From NCBI RefSeq assembly GCF_904849725.1, contig NC_058523.1:170544689-170608688 (forward strand): a DNA stretch of 64,000 nt, written 5' to 3'. This document shows, piece after piece, positions 44,980 to 57,600 of this stretch (positions are counted from its first letter, which is position 1; every line of letters begins with the position of its first letter). The position numbers and the translations under genes were made by a program. Origin of the DNA: Hordeum vulgare subsp. vulgare. Taxonomy: Eukaryota; Streptophyta; Magnoliopsida; Poales; Poaceae. The notes under the pieces are model-generated. The model did not search any database and was not told where the DNA came from. It was given only the letters and a program-made list of their open reading frames with translations.

Positions 44980-47900
44980 TCAAGCATCGCCGGGACTGGC
45001 AGGCTCCACAAAGGTGTCAAGGTCGATTCCGTTTGCAATGCAAGTGGCTGTGTCGAGGAAGGTCTCCATGAAATCTTCGAATCGAAGCTTCTTGGTGTTG
45101 GCGACCTGCAACGTCTTTAGTTTTTCTTCGTGGGCTTCCTTGCAGTGCACTCGGACCAGAGATAGTTCCACGTCCACACCACAGCTAGCGGCAGACTTCT
45201 TCCATGCCTGCACTCTTCTTGGGACGTCCTCCAGCCGAGTCATCGACCCATCTATTTCGTTTCGGGAGTCGTCTTCAGGCCACAGCTCCTTGTCAATCTG
45301 GCTGACAACTTTTCTCAGGCGGCCAATGAAGGGACCCACCCTGTTAAGGCGAGAGTGCGCTCGGAGCATGTTCCTGTTGGCTTCATCGCCGAGTGAAACA
45401 TTCGGAACAAGCGACCGCTCTATTTCGGTTGCTTCAACCTCAACGTCCCGACAGAAGTCTGCAAAGAAAAGACAAGCAGAAAGTAAGCACGACAGAGTGA
45501 ACTCCAAAGTCAAGAAGCACTCGGCAACAACTTACCACCAAGCAATGCGACCATCTTCCTTGCCCAGTCGCTGACGTAGTTCTCCTGCGCCATGCACCGA
45601 GTGTTCATCACCTTCAGCTGGCCCATCCATTCGGATCTCTGACTCTTCATTTTTTCTACTTCGGCTAGCAATGCCTTGTTGGTCTCCCGGGACTCCTGCA
45701 AAGATTTCTCTCGGTCAGCAAGAGCCTCCTTCACACCAGCCAGGTCATTCACAGCCACCTCGAAGTCCGCAGCAATTTGAATCTTCTCAACCTTCAGAGC
45801 ATTGTCCGCAGATCCCATTTCGCAAGTCTTCTGCCAAAGAGACACAAAGGGAGGATCAGACACATTCAACAAGGAAAAAGTCTCGATAGATATGAAAAAA
45901 CAATCAAAGCTCAAAGTTCTTCAGACCCCTGCCGATGCACGCAATCGACAGCGGTTTCGGGGACTACACCAAGTGGGTTCACTGAGAGTGACCCCACTGG
46001 CATGAAGCTCGAACAGGCCGGCCCTATTGAGCTCCATAACCAACCAACAACACTATGAGATTCCTATCTCTCGACCCGAGTAACACTACTCTCGGGGACC
46101 ACACCTAGTGGGTGCACTCGGCATGCCCCCACTGGTACCATTCGGGCAGATCAGCTCTGATCTGTTCAGAGTACGAAAAATACATATAAAGACAACTGCC
46201 AGCGCAAGCACTCGGCAGAACTCTCGGAGACTACACCCACTGGGTTCACTCGGAGTGAACCCACTGCAAAATCATCCTACTGTATCCGAGTGTTTCGCTG
46301 AAACCCCAAGTGGGTAACAAGAGGAAAGTAAACACTTACTAGCGCACTTACTCGGATATCGTCCCGAAGCTCCAAGCTCTTCTTATACAGAGATGCGATG
46401 GAGTCATACGCTCCCTTGGCGTCACCCACCATCAGCTCCACCCGCACCCTGGCATCCTTGGCGGCCTCCACCTGGTCTTCTGGGAGGCGTCGGGCGTCAT
46501 ATTGAACAGCTGATGGACCCGGCGCGACAGAAGACTCCCAGGGCATCCCGAGCTACGCTCCAGTCGGTTCTGCCGTGAGGGGCACCGTCTCAGTCGGCGG
46601 CACTGTCTCAGTCGGCGGCACGTTCATGGTGGGAGCGGCAGTAGATGGGATAACCCCAGGGACAGGCGCCAAAACTGGCTCCGACCCCCTTTGGTCATCA
46701 TCCTCCAGATGGATCACCTCCGAAGGAAGCCCAACTGAACAAAATGAAATTACAGAAAAAGGTCAAGATCAAGGACATCACTCGTGAAACAGTAAGGCAG
46801 CTCTCAGAGTCGTGACAACGTACCTTCCTGGGACGTGGCGATATTATCCGTGCCCATGGGATCATCGTCCTGGCGCGGCACAGAGGTGGCGGAGGTAGCA
46901 GCTCTGTTGAGTGAAATCCACTCGACGGATAATGATGAGTTCAATCGGATACTGAAGGAAGATGGAAGAACAAGACACTTCGCTGAGGCGACTGGAACAG
47001 TGATCCTCATCCGAGGCAAAGCTTTCCGAGGCTTAGGCCCACTAGGTTTGGCCACCTTGGACGGCTGGTTCACGGGCTCGGCAGCAGCGTCCCTGGTCCT
47101 CTTCACACTCCGAGCACTCGGAGCCACGGGAGGGGCTGGCGGAGCACTCGGGGCCGTTGGAGGAGCCGGCGGAGCAGTGGGATCGTGACGTCCCTTAATT
47201 CGGTGCTCTGGTGGTGAAGGTGGCGAGCTCTGCTCCCCATCCTCCTCCTCCTCCTCTTCCATCTCCTCCTCCGTCTCCCCACTGTCGGAGACGTACTCGG
47301 CGCTATCCATGCTGCCCTCCTGGCTGCCCTCCTCTTCCTCGGCTGGATTCCCATTCGAGACGGCAGAATACCAGTTGGTCCACTCCTGCACAAAACACAG
47401 TCGGCAACGTCAGTCGACGCGACAAGAAAAGCAATAAATCTAAGAAGATTAAAAGCACTCGACAAGATGTACTCACCTCATTCGGAGGAGGATTGTCGGC
47501 GCGGAAGGGCTTCACCCGCCAGGCTCCCACGGGGTTATCACACTCGCCTGTGATTCCGCGGACCCACGCACTCAAAGTCTCCCCGCTCACGCACTCTGGA
47601 TGAGACCGAGTGGAATCTGAAGGCCCCGTGTAGTGCCACATGGCGTGGTGTCGGGCCTGTAGCGGCTGGATGCGCCGACCTAGAAAAGTCTCCAGCAGGT
47701 CCGTGCCGGTGACTCCCTTGCGGACGACGGCTATCAGCGCGTCGACCAAAGGCTGGATCTGGATCCTTTCCCCCATAGAGACCGCAAGCTTCCTGGGAGG
47801 GCCTGGACGGTCTAAGCTATAAGGTGGCAACCCACTCGAAGCATTCGGACAAGCAATGTCCTGGCAATAGAACCAGGATGATTGCCAGTTCCGGACTGAC

Positions 47901-48456
47901 TCGGATAGCTGGAGAGAGGGATAGCTACTTTTTGTTTTCTTCTGGAAGCCTAAACCCCCGCAGAGCTGGAGGATATGGGTCTTATCGTCCGACTGGCTAA
48001 GCTTTTTGACGGTTTGAGATCTACCAGAGAAGACATACTTAAAGAGCCCCCAATGGGGGGACATCCAATGAAGCACTCGCAGAGGGTGACGAATGCAGCA
48101 AGGTGGGCTATTGCGTTCGGAGGAAAATGATGGGGCTGCGCCCCGAAGTAAGTCATGATACCTCGGAAGAAAGGATGGGCAGGCAAGGAGAAGCCTCTGA
48201 ACACGTGGCTGAGCAGCAGAACGAGCTCCCCCTCCTTCGGCGCCGGCTCCGTGTCGCCTTCCGGTAGCCTCCAGGACCTGTTGACGATCATGCCATGCTC
48301 CACCAGCTCCAGCAAGTCGTCCTCCGTCACCGAGGAGGGGAGGAAATCCCCCTCGATCCAACCCGCCGGCAGCGCCAGCTGCCGCCGCTGAGTAGGGGCC
48401 GCCCCCTTCTTCTTCTTCTTCTGCGACTCGAGTTTTCTGGTCTGGCCCTTCGTCAT
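44980..48456 (-). pseudogene. Antisense five-exon gene of element G: Transposase_28-like ('putative gypsy type transposon') protein
   Basis: Exons on the minus strand: 48456-47477, 47385-46824, 46734-46352, 45830-45536 and 45458-44980. All four introns have GT...AG ends (donors GTGAGT, GTACGT, GTAAGT, GTAAGT) and the phases agree (0, 1, 0, 1). Exons sum to 2699 bases; with one base lost in a C run near 48055-48060 they give exactly 900 codons. Exon 1 holds the conserved domain: LPAGWIEGDFLPSSVTEDDL, EGELVLLLSHVFRGFSLPAH, FVTLCECFIGCPP, HWGLFKYVF, SWFYCQDIACP, RRIQPLQAR. Exon 2 is Glu- and Pro-rich with basic patches (nuclear-signal-like); exons 3-5 look helical/coiled. A nonsense TAG lies at 46553-46555. 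Related antisense extra ORFs are known in Tat/Retand/Grande elements; the function is not known. Confidence 0.82.
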
Positions 48457-48975
48457 GGCGAAGGCGACGGATCCGCAGAGGAGGAGGGGTAGGAGGAGGC
48501 TTGAAGCGTGCAGAGAGCTGCGGGAGGAGCGGGATTAATGAGAGGACGTTGAGCAGCACAACAGGAAATCCCGCCGGGGAGGCTTCAATAAGCTTCCGAC
48601 TGGGTCACTAACAGGTGGACCCGAGATCTTATCCCCCCAACCGGCCGTTGCAAGGTTAGTGGAGAAGATAAAGGCGTGGTAATCAAGGAGGCAAAACCTA
48701 CTCGATGGCGATGTCGTCATCCCCGCTGAGCGCGCGGCAACCGAAATTTGAGGATCCCGGAAAATCCGGCGCTATCAGTTTGACCAGTCACGTCGAAAGA
48801 TTCCGCGGAAGCACTTGGTCCCTGACGGTTCGTTTCACTGGTATATTCACTCGGATCACTGGTTGAAAGGATAAAATGGATCGAGGCAAACAACGCTAAA
48901 GTCACCTCCATACCAGTTGGTTCCATACTCCAGACATCACTTCATCCTTCCAACCCCGATCCATTCAGGGACTAA
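48457..48975. other. Element G region between antisense gene start and 3' LTR
   Basis: This is 519 bp. It should hold the promoter of the antisense gene and, at its right end, the plus-strand polypurine tract (attcagggactaa at 48963-48975, weak). I see no ORF of note and no clear TATA box. Confidence 0.5.
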
Positions 48976-49508
48976 TGATGGGGTTATAGTCCTAGGGTAG
49001 AGTCATAGGCCTGCCCTATAGGTCCTACCCAAGGACTACCCTTCATAGAGACAAGACACTTAGGGAGTTCCGACTGAACTAAGGACGCCTCCATCATCTA
49101 GTCGGCGACGAGCACTCGGAGCATATTTAACGTACCGACTGGAATCCACTATGTACATCGTAACCTCCCAAGAGGGCAATGGTCATACGTTTTCATACAC
49201 CATTAATAGCATTTAAGGCTTATGTTACCTGTAATGTAGGCATTTATTCGCCACTATTCCACCCTTGTCCATCGGGGCCATTATGAAGGGCAGCGCACTC
49301 TATATAAGCGGCCCTTCCCCACTGGTGCAGGGGTTGGCACTTGCTGTAATCCTATAACCCACTCGACACTAAGCTCCCAAGAGCACTGAGATGTAGGGCT
49401 TTTACCTCCACCGTAGAGGGGCCTAAACTCATACATCCTCGCCGTAGCTAAGGCTCTTCCCATCCCTTCGTACCCTACACTTCTACTGTCAGACTTATAC
49501 CCACGACA
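48976..49508 (+). repeat. Element G 3' LTR (533 bp)
   Basis: It is collinear with 36626-37159 with about 26 differences. The TATA box is at 49301-49308. Confidence 0.93.
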
Positions 49509-49591
49509 ACCACAAAATAAAATAAGCACACGACGGAAACGGAAATAAAGGGGAATCTTCTAGAACGTCGGCATCGGGCTGTCACAGTTTA

Positions 49592-49664
49592 GCTCCTTGT
49601 TGGGATTGACACTCTTACTTATTGAAAAAGTCTACAAACGATATCCTACATTTGTGAGTTATAA
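49592..49664 (+). repeat. Element C 5' LTR, part 3 (end of LTR)
   Basis: It aligns with 59780-59852 (ttgggattgacactcttactt and the terminal ttgtgagttataa for ttgtgggttatca). It closes the 5' LTR. Confidence 0.85.
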
Positions 49665-49675
49665 AGACCTTTTTC

Positions 49676-49693
49676 TGGTGTCGTTGGTGGGGA
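49676..49693 (+). promoter_or_regulatory. Element C primer binding site (decayed tRNA-Asp type)
   Basis: TGGTGTCGTTGGTGGGGA lies 11 bases inside the LTR. It differs from TGGCGCCGTTGCCGGGGA at four sites. Confidence 0.65.
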
Positions 49694-49788
49694 GGAATAG
49701 CGTAGCAGTTGGTAGTCTCGTGTGTGCTTGTTTGCTTTATCACTAACTAATTTTATTTTCTATTATAAGTTGTTTTATATATTTAGTC

Positions 49789-51017
49789 ATGGATATAGAA
49801 CATGAAACACCAAAAAAGTTAGTTGTACTTTCTACTCGTGGAGGTGTGGAACCTCCTAAAACCCTCGATGCTAGTTATGTGGAAAACATTAAATACTACT
49901 TTGATAATCCTGAGAATTCCCCATTGAACTTGATAATGGGATACACGTTGGATCAAAGTGATTGTTTAGGGATTATGACTTGACTCAAAAAGGGAAACAC
50001 TTATGGGATCAAATTAAAAGGTTGCGTTGATATGCTTGGAATTTATGCTTGAGATGTGATTATACTTGTTGCTCTAAGATGGATACTTCACACCTTCCCT
50101 TTTAATGTGAATTTAATGATAATAAAACCTTGGCCTCTTATGCTAATGGTATATATGATTACTATTATGTGGAACAAATAGAAGAATTTGTTACTTTTAT
50201 GGGTGCTTAAGAAATTGCTTCTTTGATTAATGCTATTGTTTACAAATCTGAAAATTTTGCCATACTTAAATATTGCTATGAGAACTATGAATACAATGCA
50301 TAAGTTAATGAATTTATTGAAAGAATGTATGCTGCCTTGGAAGAGACTAATATTTTGTAGGAATCTATGGAAGAAGAAATTGCTGAAAGTGTGAGCTGAT
50401 TAGATGAAAAAGATGAGGAGGAGAGCGGAGAACAAAAGGAGGAAGAGCGTATTAGCTACCCATGTCCACCTTCTGATGACAGTAACTCTTCAACACATAG
50501 ATTGTTTCATTTTCCTTCATGCTTACCAAAGGATGAATGCTATGATGATGGCTATGATACCTTAGAATCATTTGAAATCTCCCTTTTTGATGAACTTGAT
50601 GCTTACTATGCTTGTGGCCATGATGCCAATATGAATTATGCTTATGAAGATGAACTTGCTATAGTTCCTTATGTTAAGCATAAAATTGTTGTTATTGCAC
50701 CGAGACATGATAGTCCTATTATCTTTCTGAATTCTCCCTACTACACCATATCAGAGAAGTTTGCACTTATTAAGGATTATATTGATGGGTTGTGTTTTAC
50801 CACCACACATGACGATTTTGATGAATATTATATGCATGTGCTTGCTGCTCCTTCTTGCAATTATTATGAGAGAGGAACCAATTCTTCACCTCTATATGTT
50901 TCCAATACGATAAAATTGCAAGAAACTACTTATGTTATGTATTGGCCTTTACTTTGTGTGAATAAATTGCTCTTTTATGACATGAAAATGCATAGGATGA
51001 GAGTTAGACTTTGTTGA
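49789..51017 (+). pseudogene. Element C orphan ORF (degenerate, unknown function)
   Basis: This is the only coding-like region in C. It starts MDIEHETPKKLVVLSTRGGV at 49789, stops at 49981, and continues in broken frames (YYYVEQIEEFVTFMGA near 50165, ENFAILKYCYENYEYNA near 50255), then a clean 171-codon frame 50502-51017 (FHFPSCLPKDECYDDGYD, ELAIVPYVKHKIVVIAPRHD, EKFALIKDYIDGLCFTTTHD). It is strongly acidic and Tyr-rich with a KDEEESGEQKEEE run. It is neither gag, protease, RT, RNase H nor integrase as far as I can see. It lies where gag should be, directly after the primer site. It may be a captured or highly diverged gag-position gene of a non-autonomous family. Confidence 0.5.
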
Positions 51018-54000
51018 CACATGATATATATCACTTTGTAATCACTACTAAATTACAAATCATTGTTAATTAAAATTGGCTTTGACATACCTTGGGATTC
51101 AGGTGGATCAATTACTTGAGCACTATATGCCTAGATTAATTTATTTAAAGAAAGCTCTACTAGGGAGACAACCCAGAAGTTTCAGCGAGTCATTTTATTC
51201 TGTTGTGTGCTTTTAAAATAATTAAAACAAAAAAAATAAAGTGGGGAATCTAAAACTTTTTCAAAAAGAAAAGTGAAAGTGAGAAGGACGGGCACCGTTG
51301 AAGTGGGGGTTATCCTTGAACTTTGTTCATGCCCATGGAAACTTTCTGAATCTTGAGTACAACAAATTTTCAAAAAATAAATTATCCCCTTGTGCAAATC
51401 CATTGTACGATAAAAATAATGTGCCAAGATTTACCTTTAGGATGTTTAAATTTCTTGTTTGGTTTGTGTTGTGTAAAAATAGAAACTTTGATTGTAGTGT
51501 TTGATTTTTCCCATTTTACCGGAACGTAAAAAAAAATCTGAAATTTTACACAATACTCTTAGACAAAAATAAATCCACGTACTAAAGTTTTTAGAATTTT
51601 CCGAGTTACACAAGTATGCGTTTCATGTGCATCTTTCGAGTCTTTCCTATTTTTCACAGATTGCTGTTATAGTTGCTTTGTGTACTTATGTTTGAATTCT
51701 TGTTGAGACCCATTGACTTGGAGCCATAGAATTGTGATAGCATACAGTAGGTAATGTTGGTCTATAATTATACAATAGTGTTACAGCAGGACATGATGAG
51801 ATTTGATGTTATATGAACTAACCTCTCGAATGGAAGTTCTGTTACGTTTTGTGTGGATGAAGTATTCGAAGGTCGAGGAGGTATTTATATGAGAAGAATA
51901 AGGAGAGACAAGAGTTCAAGCTTGGGTATGCCCAAGGCACCCCAAGTAAATATTCAAGGAGACTCATGCGTGTATGATTGGGGATGCCCCGGAAGGTATC
52001 CCATCTTTCTTCTTCAACAATTATCGGTATGTCTTAGTTTTTGTTTTGTTCACATGATATGCGTAAATTCTTGGAGAATTGTGTGCCTTTTATTTTCCTT
52101 TTATCTATTCACCATGCTGGTATGGAAAAGTCCATGGTTGATATGTAGAATGCTCTCTTCACTTCACTTATATCTTTTGAGTATGCCTTTATAGAATGCT
52201 TCATGTACTTCATGTATATCATTTGAAGTTGGATGTCTGTTTCTCTACATATAGAAAACCCTTATTTGTAGAATTCTATTTTTCTTCACTTATATGTATT
52301 AGAGTGTGGTATTTTGTAGAAATAATTAAACTCTCATGCTTCACTTTTACATATTTACAGAGTCAACAAGAATGGGTCATTTACATGGTTAGTCATAAAA
52401 TCCTACATAAAACTTCTAGATCACTGAATATGATATGTTTGATTCCCTCCAGTAGTTTTGAGACATTAAGATAGTACTGTGGGTGCACTAGTGGATGATT
52501 GTGGATTAGTATAAATATTGATGCTAAGATTTGTGATTCCGGAAGCATGCACGTATAGTCTCTAGTTATGTGATGAAGTTGGAGAATAATTTATTCTTGA
52601 TTGAAATCCTTTTTGATGTTATAATCGGGGGCACGCGATGGTTAACTCCTACCAACCTCCTCCCTAGGGTCATGCGAGTAGTGCTTTGCTTCAAGACAAC
52701 TAATAAAATCTTGCAATAAGTATGTGAGTTCTTTATAACTAGTGTGAATCCATGGATATACGCACTCTCACCTTCACAGATTTATTAGCCTCTTCGGTAC
52801 CGTGCATTGCCTATCCCCAGCACGAGGATTGGGTCAACTTTTGTTGGTGCATCCAAACCTCATGACATGATGCGCTCTATTGCACATAAGCCTAATTATA
52901 CCATCCTCAAAAGAACCACCATACCTACCTATCATGGCATGTCCATAGCCATTCCGAGATATATTGCCATGCAACTTCCATCATCATCATATACATGACT
53001 TGAGCATTCATTGTCATATTACTTTGCATGATCGTAAGATAGATAGCATGATATTTCCATGGCTTGTCCAAATTTTTTATATCTTTGCTACGCTAGATCA
53101 TTGCACATCCGGGTGCACTACCGGAGGCATTCATATTGAGTCATATTGTTTCATAGGTTTTCATATCGAGTTGTAAGTAAATAAAAGTGTGACGATCATC
53201 ATTATTATATCATTATCCTAGTGAGGAAACTATGATGGAGACTATAATTCACCCACAAGTCGGGATGAGACTCCGGACGAAAAATAAAAAAATGGGGGAG
53301 GCCAAATGAGCCCACCACAAAAAAAAGAGAAATGGGGGAGGAGAAAAAAAAGAGCCCGCCATGGAATATAAATATATATGTATATAACAAATAAATAAAT
53401 GAGAGAAAAATGTAGAGGGTACTTTGCTACTATCCTTTACGACACTTCTGCCTCAAAGTGGCACCATGTTCTTCATATAGAGAGTCTCTTGTTTTGTCAC
53501 TTCCATATGACAGTGGAAATTTTTCATTGTAGAACTTGGCTTATATGTCCCATTGACGGGCTTCCCTAAATGCCCGATGTCTTCGTAAGCAAGCAAGTTG
53601 GTTGCACACCTACTTAGCTTCAGTTGAGCTTTCATACACTTGTAGCTCTAGTGCATTCGGTGCATGGCAATTCCTACTACTCGCACAAATATCTATTGAT
53701 AGGCATCTCCATAGCCCGTTGATACGCCTAGTTGATGCGATACTTTCTTCTCCACTTTGACCCCTTTGAAACCTACCACCATATTATTTTCCATCTTTAT
53801 GTTGTATCCATGGTTCATGCACATGTATTGAGTGGGTAATAAAAAGTTGAAGCGCGTTAAAAAGTATGATGCAATTGCTTGGTTTGACACAGGGGTGCTC
53901 ATGATTTAAAATTTATGCTAGGAAGAACAAGGATGACAAGCTATATGATTTTATAGGGATATCGTTCTTGTGTGTTTATGTTTTGAAAGGACATAATTGT

Positions 54001-54190
54001 TTGCTAGTACAACTGAGTATGGACGTATTTCTATCAAATGATAGACTATTGCCTTGAATCAGTTGTATCTTAATATTCATGCCATGATTAGACATTTGTT
54101 TAAGACTATGTTAGGTAGCATTCCACATCAAAGATTATCTTTTTATCATTTACCTACTCGACGACAAGCAGGAATTAAGCTCGGGGATGC
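51018..54190 (+). other. Element C 3' internal region
   Basis: This is 3.2 kb, A/T-rich and non-coding, ending in a polypurine-like AAGCTCGGGGATGC (54177-54190) directly before the 3' LTR. Compare AAGCTTGGGGGAGT of A and D. I see no ORF with recognisable similarity and no nested element boundary. Confidence 0.6.
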
Positions 54191-54603
54191 TAATACGTAT
54201 CCATCGTATCTATAAGTTTTGACCGTTTCATGCCAATATTCTACAACTTTCATATACTTTTGGCAAAATTTTATATTATTTTTGGGATTAACTACTTATT
54301 CAGTGCCCAGTCCCAATTCTTGTTTTTTGTGTGTTTTTTGTTTCACAGAAATTCCATATCAAACGAAGTCCAAATGCGATAAACATTGACGAACATTTTT
54401 TTGGAATATATGTGAATTTTGGGAAGAAGAGTCAACACCACACGATGCCTCGGGAGCCAATTTTCCGATGAACATCCCCTCAAAAGTTTAGTCCGATCGG
54501 AGTAAACAATCTTCATATATTTAAGAAACGGTGAAGGGTTATAAACATGAGTGAAAACATGAGAGAAACAGAGAGAGATCCAATCTCAGAGGGGTTGCTT
54601 CCC
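54191..54603 (+). repeat. Element C 3' LTR, part 1
   Basis: It starts TAATACGTATCCATCG (from TGATACG) and aligns with the beginning of the 5' LTR at 15085-15560. A block of about 130 bp present in the 5' LTR is missing. The last five bases, ttccc, are the duplication of F. Confidence 0.85.
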
Positions 54604-57600
54604 CGTCACAGCCCTAGATTATAGCTTGTAGTTAGTTGCATCAGTGAGCATTCATGCATGCATTCAAATCAACTTAATACAAATGGGAAGTGATCAAGCC
54701 CCAAGGAATTAAAATTTGACAAAAGGGCAATATAAATATTACGTTAAAATGAACCAGGAAAATGTTCCAAATATTTTGGGAAGTTAGTGACATGATATAA
54801 ATTTGTCAAACCAATATCTAGGTCACAGAAACATTTTGAAATGGATTTTTGATTTGATCAAATATTTATTTGAAATGGAATTATATTTGCTATATATAAA
54901 ATATAGTTCCATAATTCCTGAAAATAAAGGTGTGGCATTAGATAATTATATTATGTCACATAATACTATTTTAGGGTTTTATAAAATGGTTAAACTTTTA
55001 TATTTAAAAAACCTAAACCTAAATTTGAGAAAAGAAATGAAATAAAAACAGAAAGAAAGGAGAAGACCTACCTGACGCTCACGTGCTGGCCCAGCCCACC
55101 AAGGGGCCTCCCTGTGTCGTCTTCCTCCTCCTGCCAGTTGGTAGAGAAGAGGAAGCCACAGCGGTAGCCCTCACCACCTCCTGCTACGCCGTGGAGCCTC
55201 CTCCTTCCTCCACCGTGTCAGCACGAGGCCTCTCTCTCCCTTATCTTCTCCCCTCTCTCCATTCCCTCCTCTCTCTCTTTGTTTCCTTCCCCCTTCTCGC
55301 CGCCATTGCCGTGTCTGCTCGAGCTCGCCACCGTAGACTCTCCGGCCACCCCTCGCCTCCCTGTCATGCTCTACAGCTCCGGTGCATCACCCTCAACCTC
55401 CCCGTCGAAGGAATCAAGCCCGAAGGCCTCGGAGCGCCGGATGCCGCCTTCTTCCTCATTTCCGTTCACCGAGATCCGCCGTCGTCGATCTGCTGCCACC
55501 GAGCCTCTCCGACCTCCCCGATGCCAAAAATGGAATCCCCGTGAGCCCCTGACTCTTTCCCCTCACTTCCCACGCTCTCTCGTGCCCCGTAGCCCCGCTC
55601 CCCACCATGGCCGAGATCCCCTCGCCGCCGTTGCCGTCGTTGTCATCGCTCTGGTCAGCCACCGACACATTCGAGCTTGGGAATGAGTTCCTGGAGCTGC
55701 GTAGAGTCCGTAGGCCCCTTGCTCCATGCCGCTAGTGCCCTAAAGCCCCGCATCCACGTGCGGCCGAATGCCGGCCGCCGCCAAGCTCGCCGTGGTCGTC
55801 GTCTCCGGCGACCCCATGCCCTCTCGACCACTCTCCTCGATGCGGTCGAGCACGGGCTTCCTTCCAGTGCCCCCAGTGCATTGCCTCGAGCCCTGTAGCG
55901 CGAGTTTGAGCAACTCCGGTGAGAAACCACCGCTGTTTTGGTCGCAGACGGTGAAGTTCCGGCGAGGTCCGACATGGCTAGTCATGATAAGCCTAATTCA
56001 CTAATTAGTGTAGCTAACTGACGCTGACAGTGGGCCCTAGCGTGGGTCAAAGCCCGGGTCAGCGCGGGGTTAATCCTTGTGCTGCTAACCACTCGGTCCC
56101 ACCTACGAGTGACCGTAGCCAGCCTTGGGTCATTGACACGTGGACCCCACTGGTCAGGTTTGACCTACGACGGCTGCTGTTGACTGGTGACATCAGCCTG
56201 ACGTCACTGTGACGCAGTAATGCAATTTCTGATTTTAAAGAAATTCCAGAATAATAGCAAAAATTCAAAAATTCATAGAAAATAAAATATAACTCAGATG
56301 AAAATAAGTTATATATGAAAAATGATCAGAAAAATCCAAAGAATCTGATAATGGCGTTTTCGTGCTTGTTTCAGAAAGCTAACATCACCAAATAGGCAAA
56401 ATAATGATTAGGTTAAATTTAATAAATAGTTTGGAGTTGGAATTTGATACCTATTTGAATTCCATTTCAATTTTTATGACCAAACAATGATCTAGGAAAC
56501 TCAGTACCCCAATATGCCATCTTCATGCATGTTAAAACAAGTTTACCTGAGCCTGAGGTCGAATCAATTAAAAGGGTATCTGGAAAAATACCTTGTTGAA
56601 GTGATATTTGATTTCTAATTCAAATCCAGCTTCAACCTAAGAAATGGTGGCTATATTGGCCCTGCCACCTCTCATCTTCATTTCATGATCATGCATCATA
56701 ATGTTGCATTTCTGTGAAGTAGTTAATGTTCTTTCTTGTCTGCCGGTGTTGTTCCCTCTCGGTAGACGATGGTTCCGACGATGTGATCGTTGACATTGAT
56801 GAAGACTCATTGCTATCTTCAGACGTGTTATGCAAGCAAACCCCCTTGAGCATATTGATATAAACCCACTCTCTCTCTCATGATCTCTTTATTGCATTAG
56901 GACAAACATGATTCAACTGTTTCATGTTCTTGATAGTTGAACCCATCCTCTGCATGACCTGATTTTGCCACAGTAAATAGTTTAAACCACTTAGCATGAG
57001 TAGCAACTGCTTGAGCCTTGTTGTGCTTACTCATCCATGCTTGTTTATTGTGCCTGCTATGAATAGAGTTGTGTCGGGTCTGATCCATCTGGGTGATGAA
57101 TCGTAATGGTGGTGTTCATGTTCTACCGTGTGAGAGTAAAGGTGTGAATCCGATTTGGTAAAGGTAGCGATGAGAGGCCATGTAGGAGTAAATGGTGGGT
57201 TGTCTCATTGGGACCGTCCTTAAGAACTGAGTTCTGTGTATGTTATCCAAGACAACATACTACAACACATTGAGATACTTAATTGACCTTCTTGGCTTAT
57301 TAATCGCCTAGATCTCTGTCGAGGAGTTGCAATTAGTTTCTGGTGTTTGTAGGAAAAGTGCTGGCGGCCATGTTTAGCTCTGCCCGACGGGGTAGGCTTC
57401 TCTGCGGTAGATACACAGTGGCACGGTGTACCAAGTGGCACCCGGATGGTGGGATTGGTAACCCTGCGCACATCGTTTGGGGTCGTAGAGGAAACCTCGA
57501 ACGGACTTCCTTGCGGGTTCAGTCTCAAATAGGCGATAAACCTGGACTAGGGTCTTGTGTGGTTAACAGTCGTGGCCGACACCCACGCTAGTGCTTCCGC

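Larger units (their letters stand above)
36626..49508 (+). mobile_element. Element G: Tat/Retand-lineage Gypsy retrotransposon with antisense gene, nested in Sukkula
   Basis: It spans 12.9 kb. LTRs 36626-37159 and 48976-49508 run TGATGGGG...ACGACA. Flanking duplications are gccac (36621-36625) and accac (49509-49513). Plus strand: primer site, gag, protease, RT, RNase H, second RNase H, integrase (to 43137). Then comes a tandem array (43251-44700), and on the minus strand a five-exon gene (48456-44980). Counting by eye, the LTRs differ at about 26 of 534 positions (5 %). The coding frame has about seven lesions, several of them of the CGA-to-TGA or CAG-to-TAG type, so it is a fairly recent but inactivated copy. 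Confidence 0.93.
32734..49586 (+). mobile_element. Element E: Sukkula solo LTR (interrupted by G)
   Basis: The left part is 32734-36625 and the right part 49514-49586, about 3.97 kb net. The start TGTCACGCCCAAGATGCGAC and the end GAACGTCGGCATCGGGCTG followed by TCACA are the termini of the Sukkula LTR used for IRAP marker primers in barley and wheat (recalled from the literature). Sukkula is a large retrotransposon derivative (LARD) with LTRs of roughly 4.5-5 kb and no genes. The flanks cttta (32729-32733) and gttta (49587-49591) agree at 4 of 5 positions. Only one LTR is present and there is no internal domain, so this is a recombined solo LTR. A (GAA)6 repeat lies at 33031-33049. Bases 35000-36000 are GC-rich with CAG/CAA runs. 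Confidence 0.85.

Noticed and set aside
47303..48559. Single 418-codon minus-strand ORF
   Set aside because: Its first part is a frame-shadow of exon 1 (48456-48060 is in another frame). Only its second half is the true continuation after a 1-base loss, and it reads past a splice donor at 47476.
55083..55985. Possible gene in the GC-rich block of element F
   Set aside because: Pro/Ser/Arg-rich frames overlap on both strands with no recognisable domain; this fits a long LTR leader.
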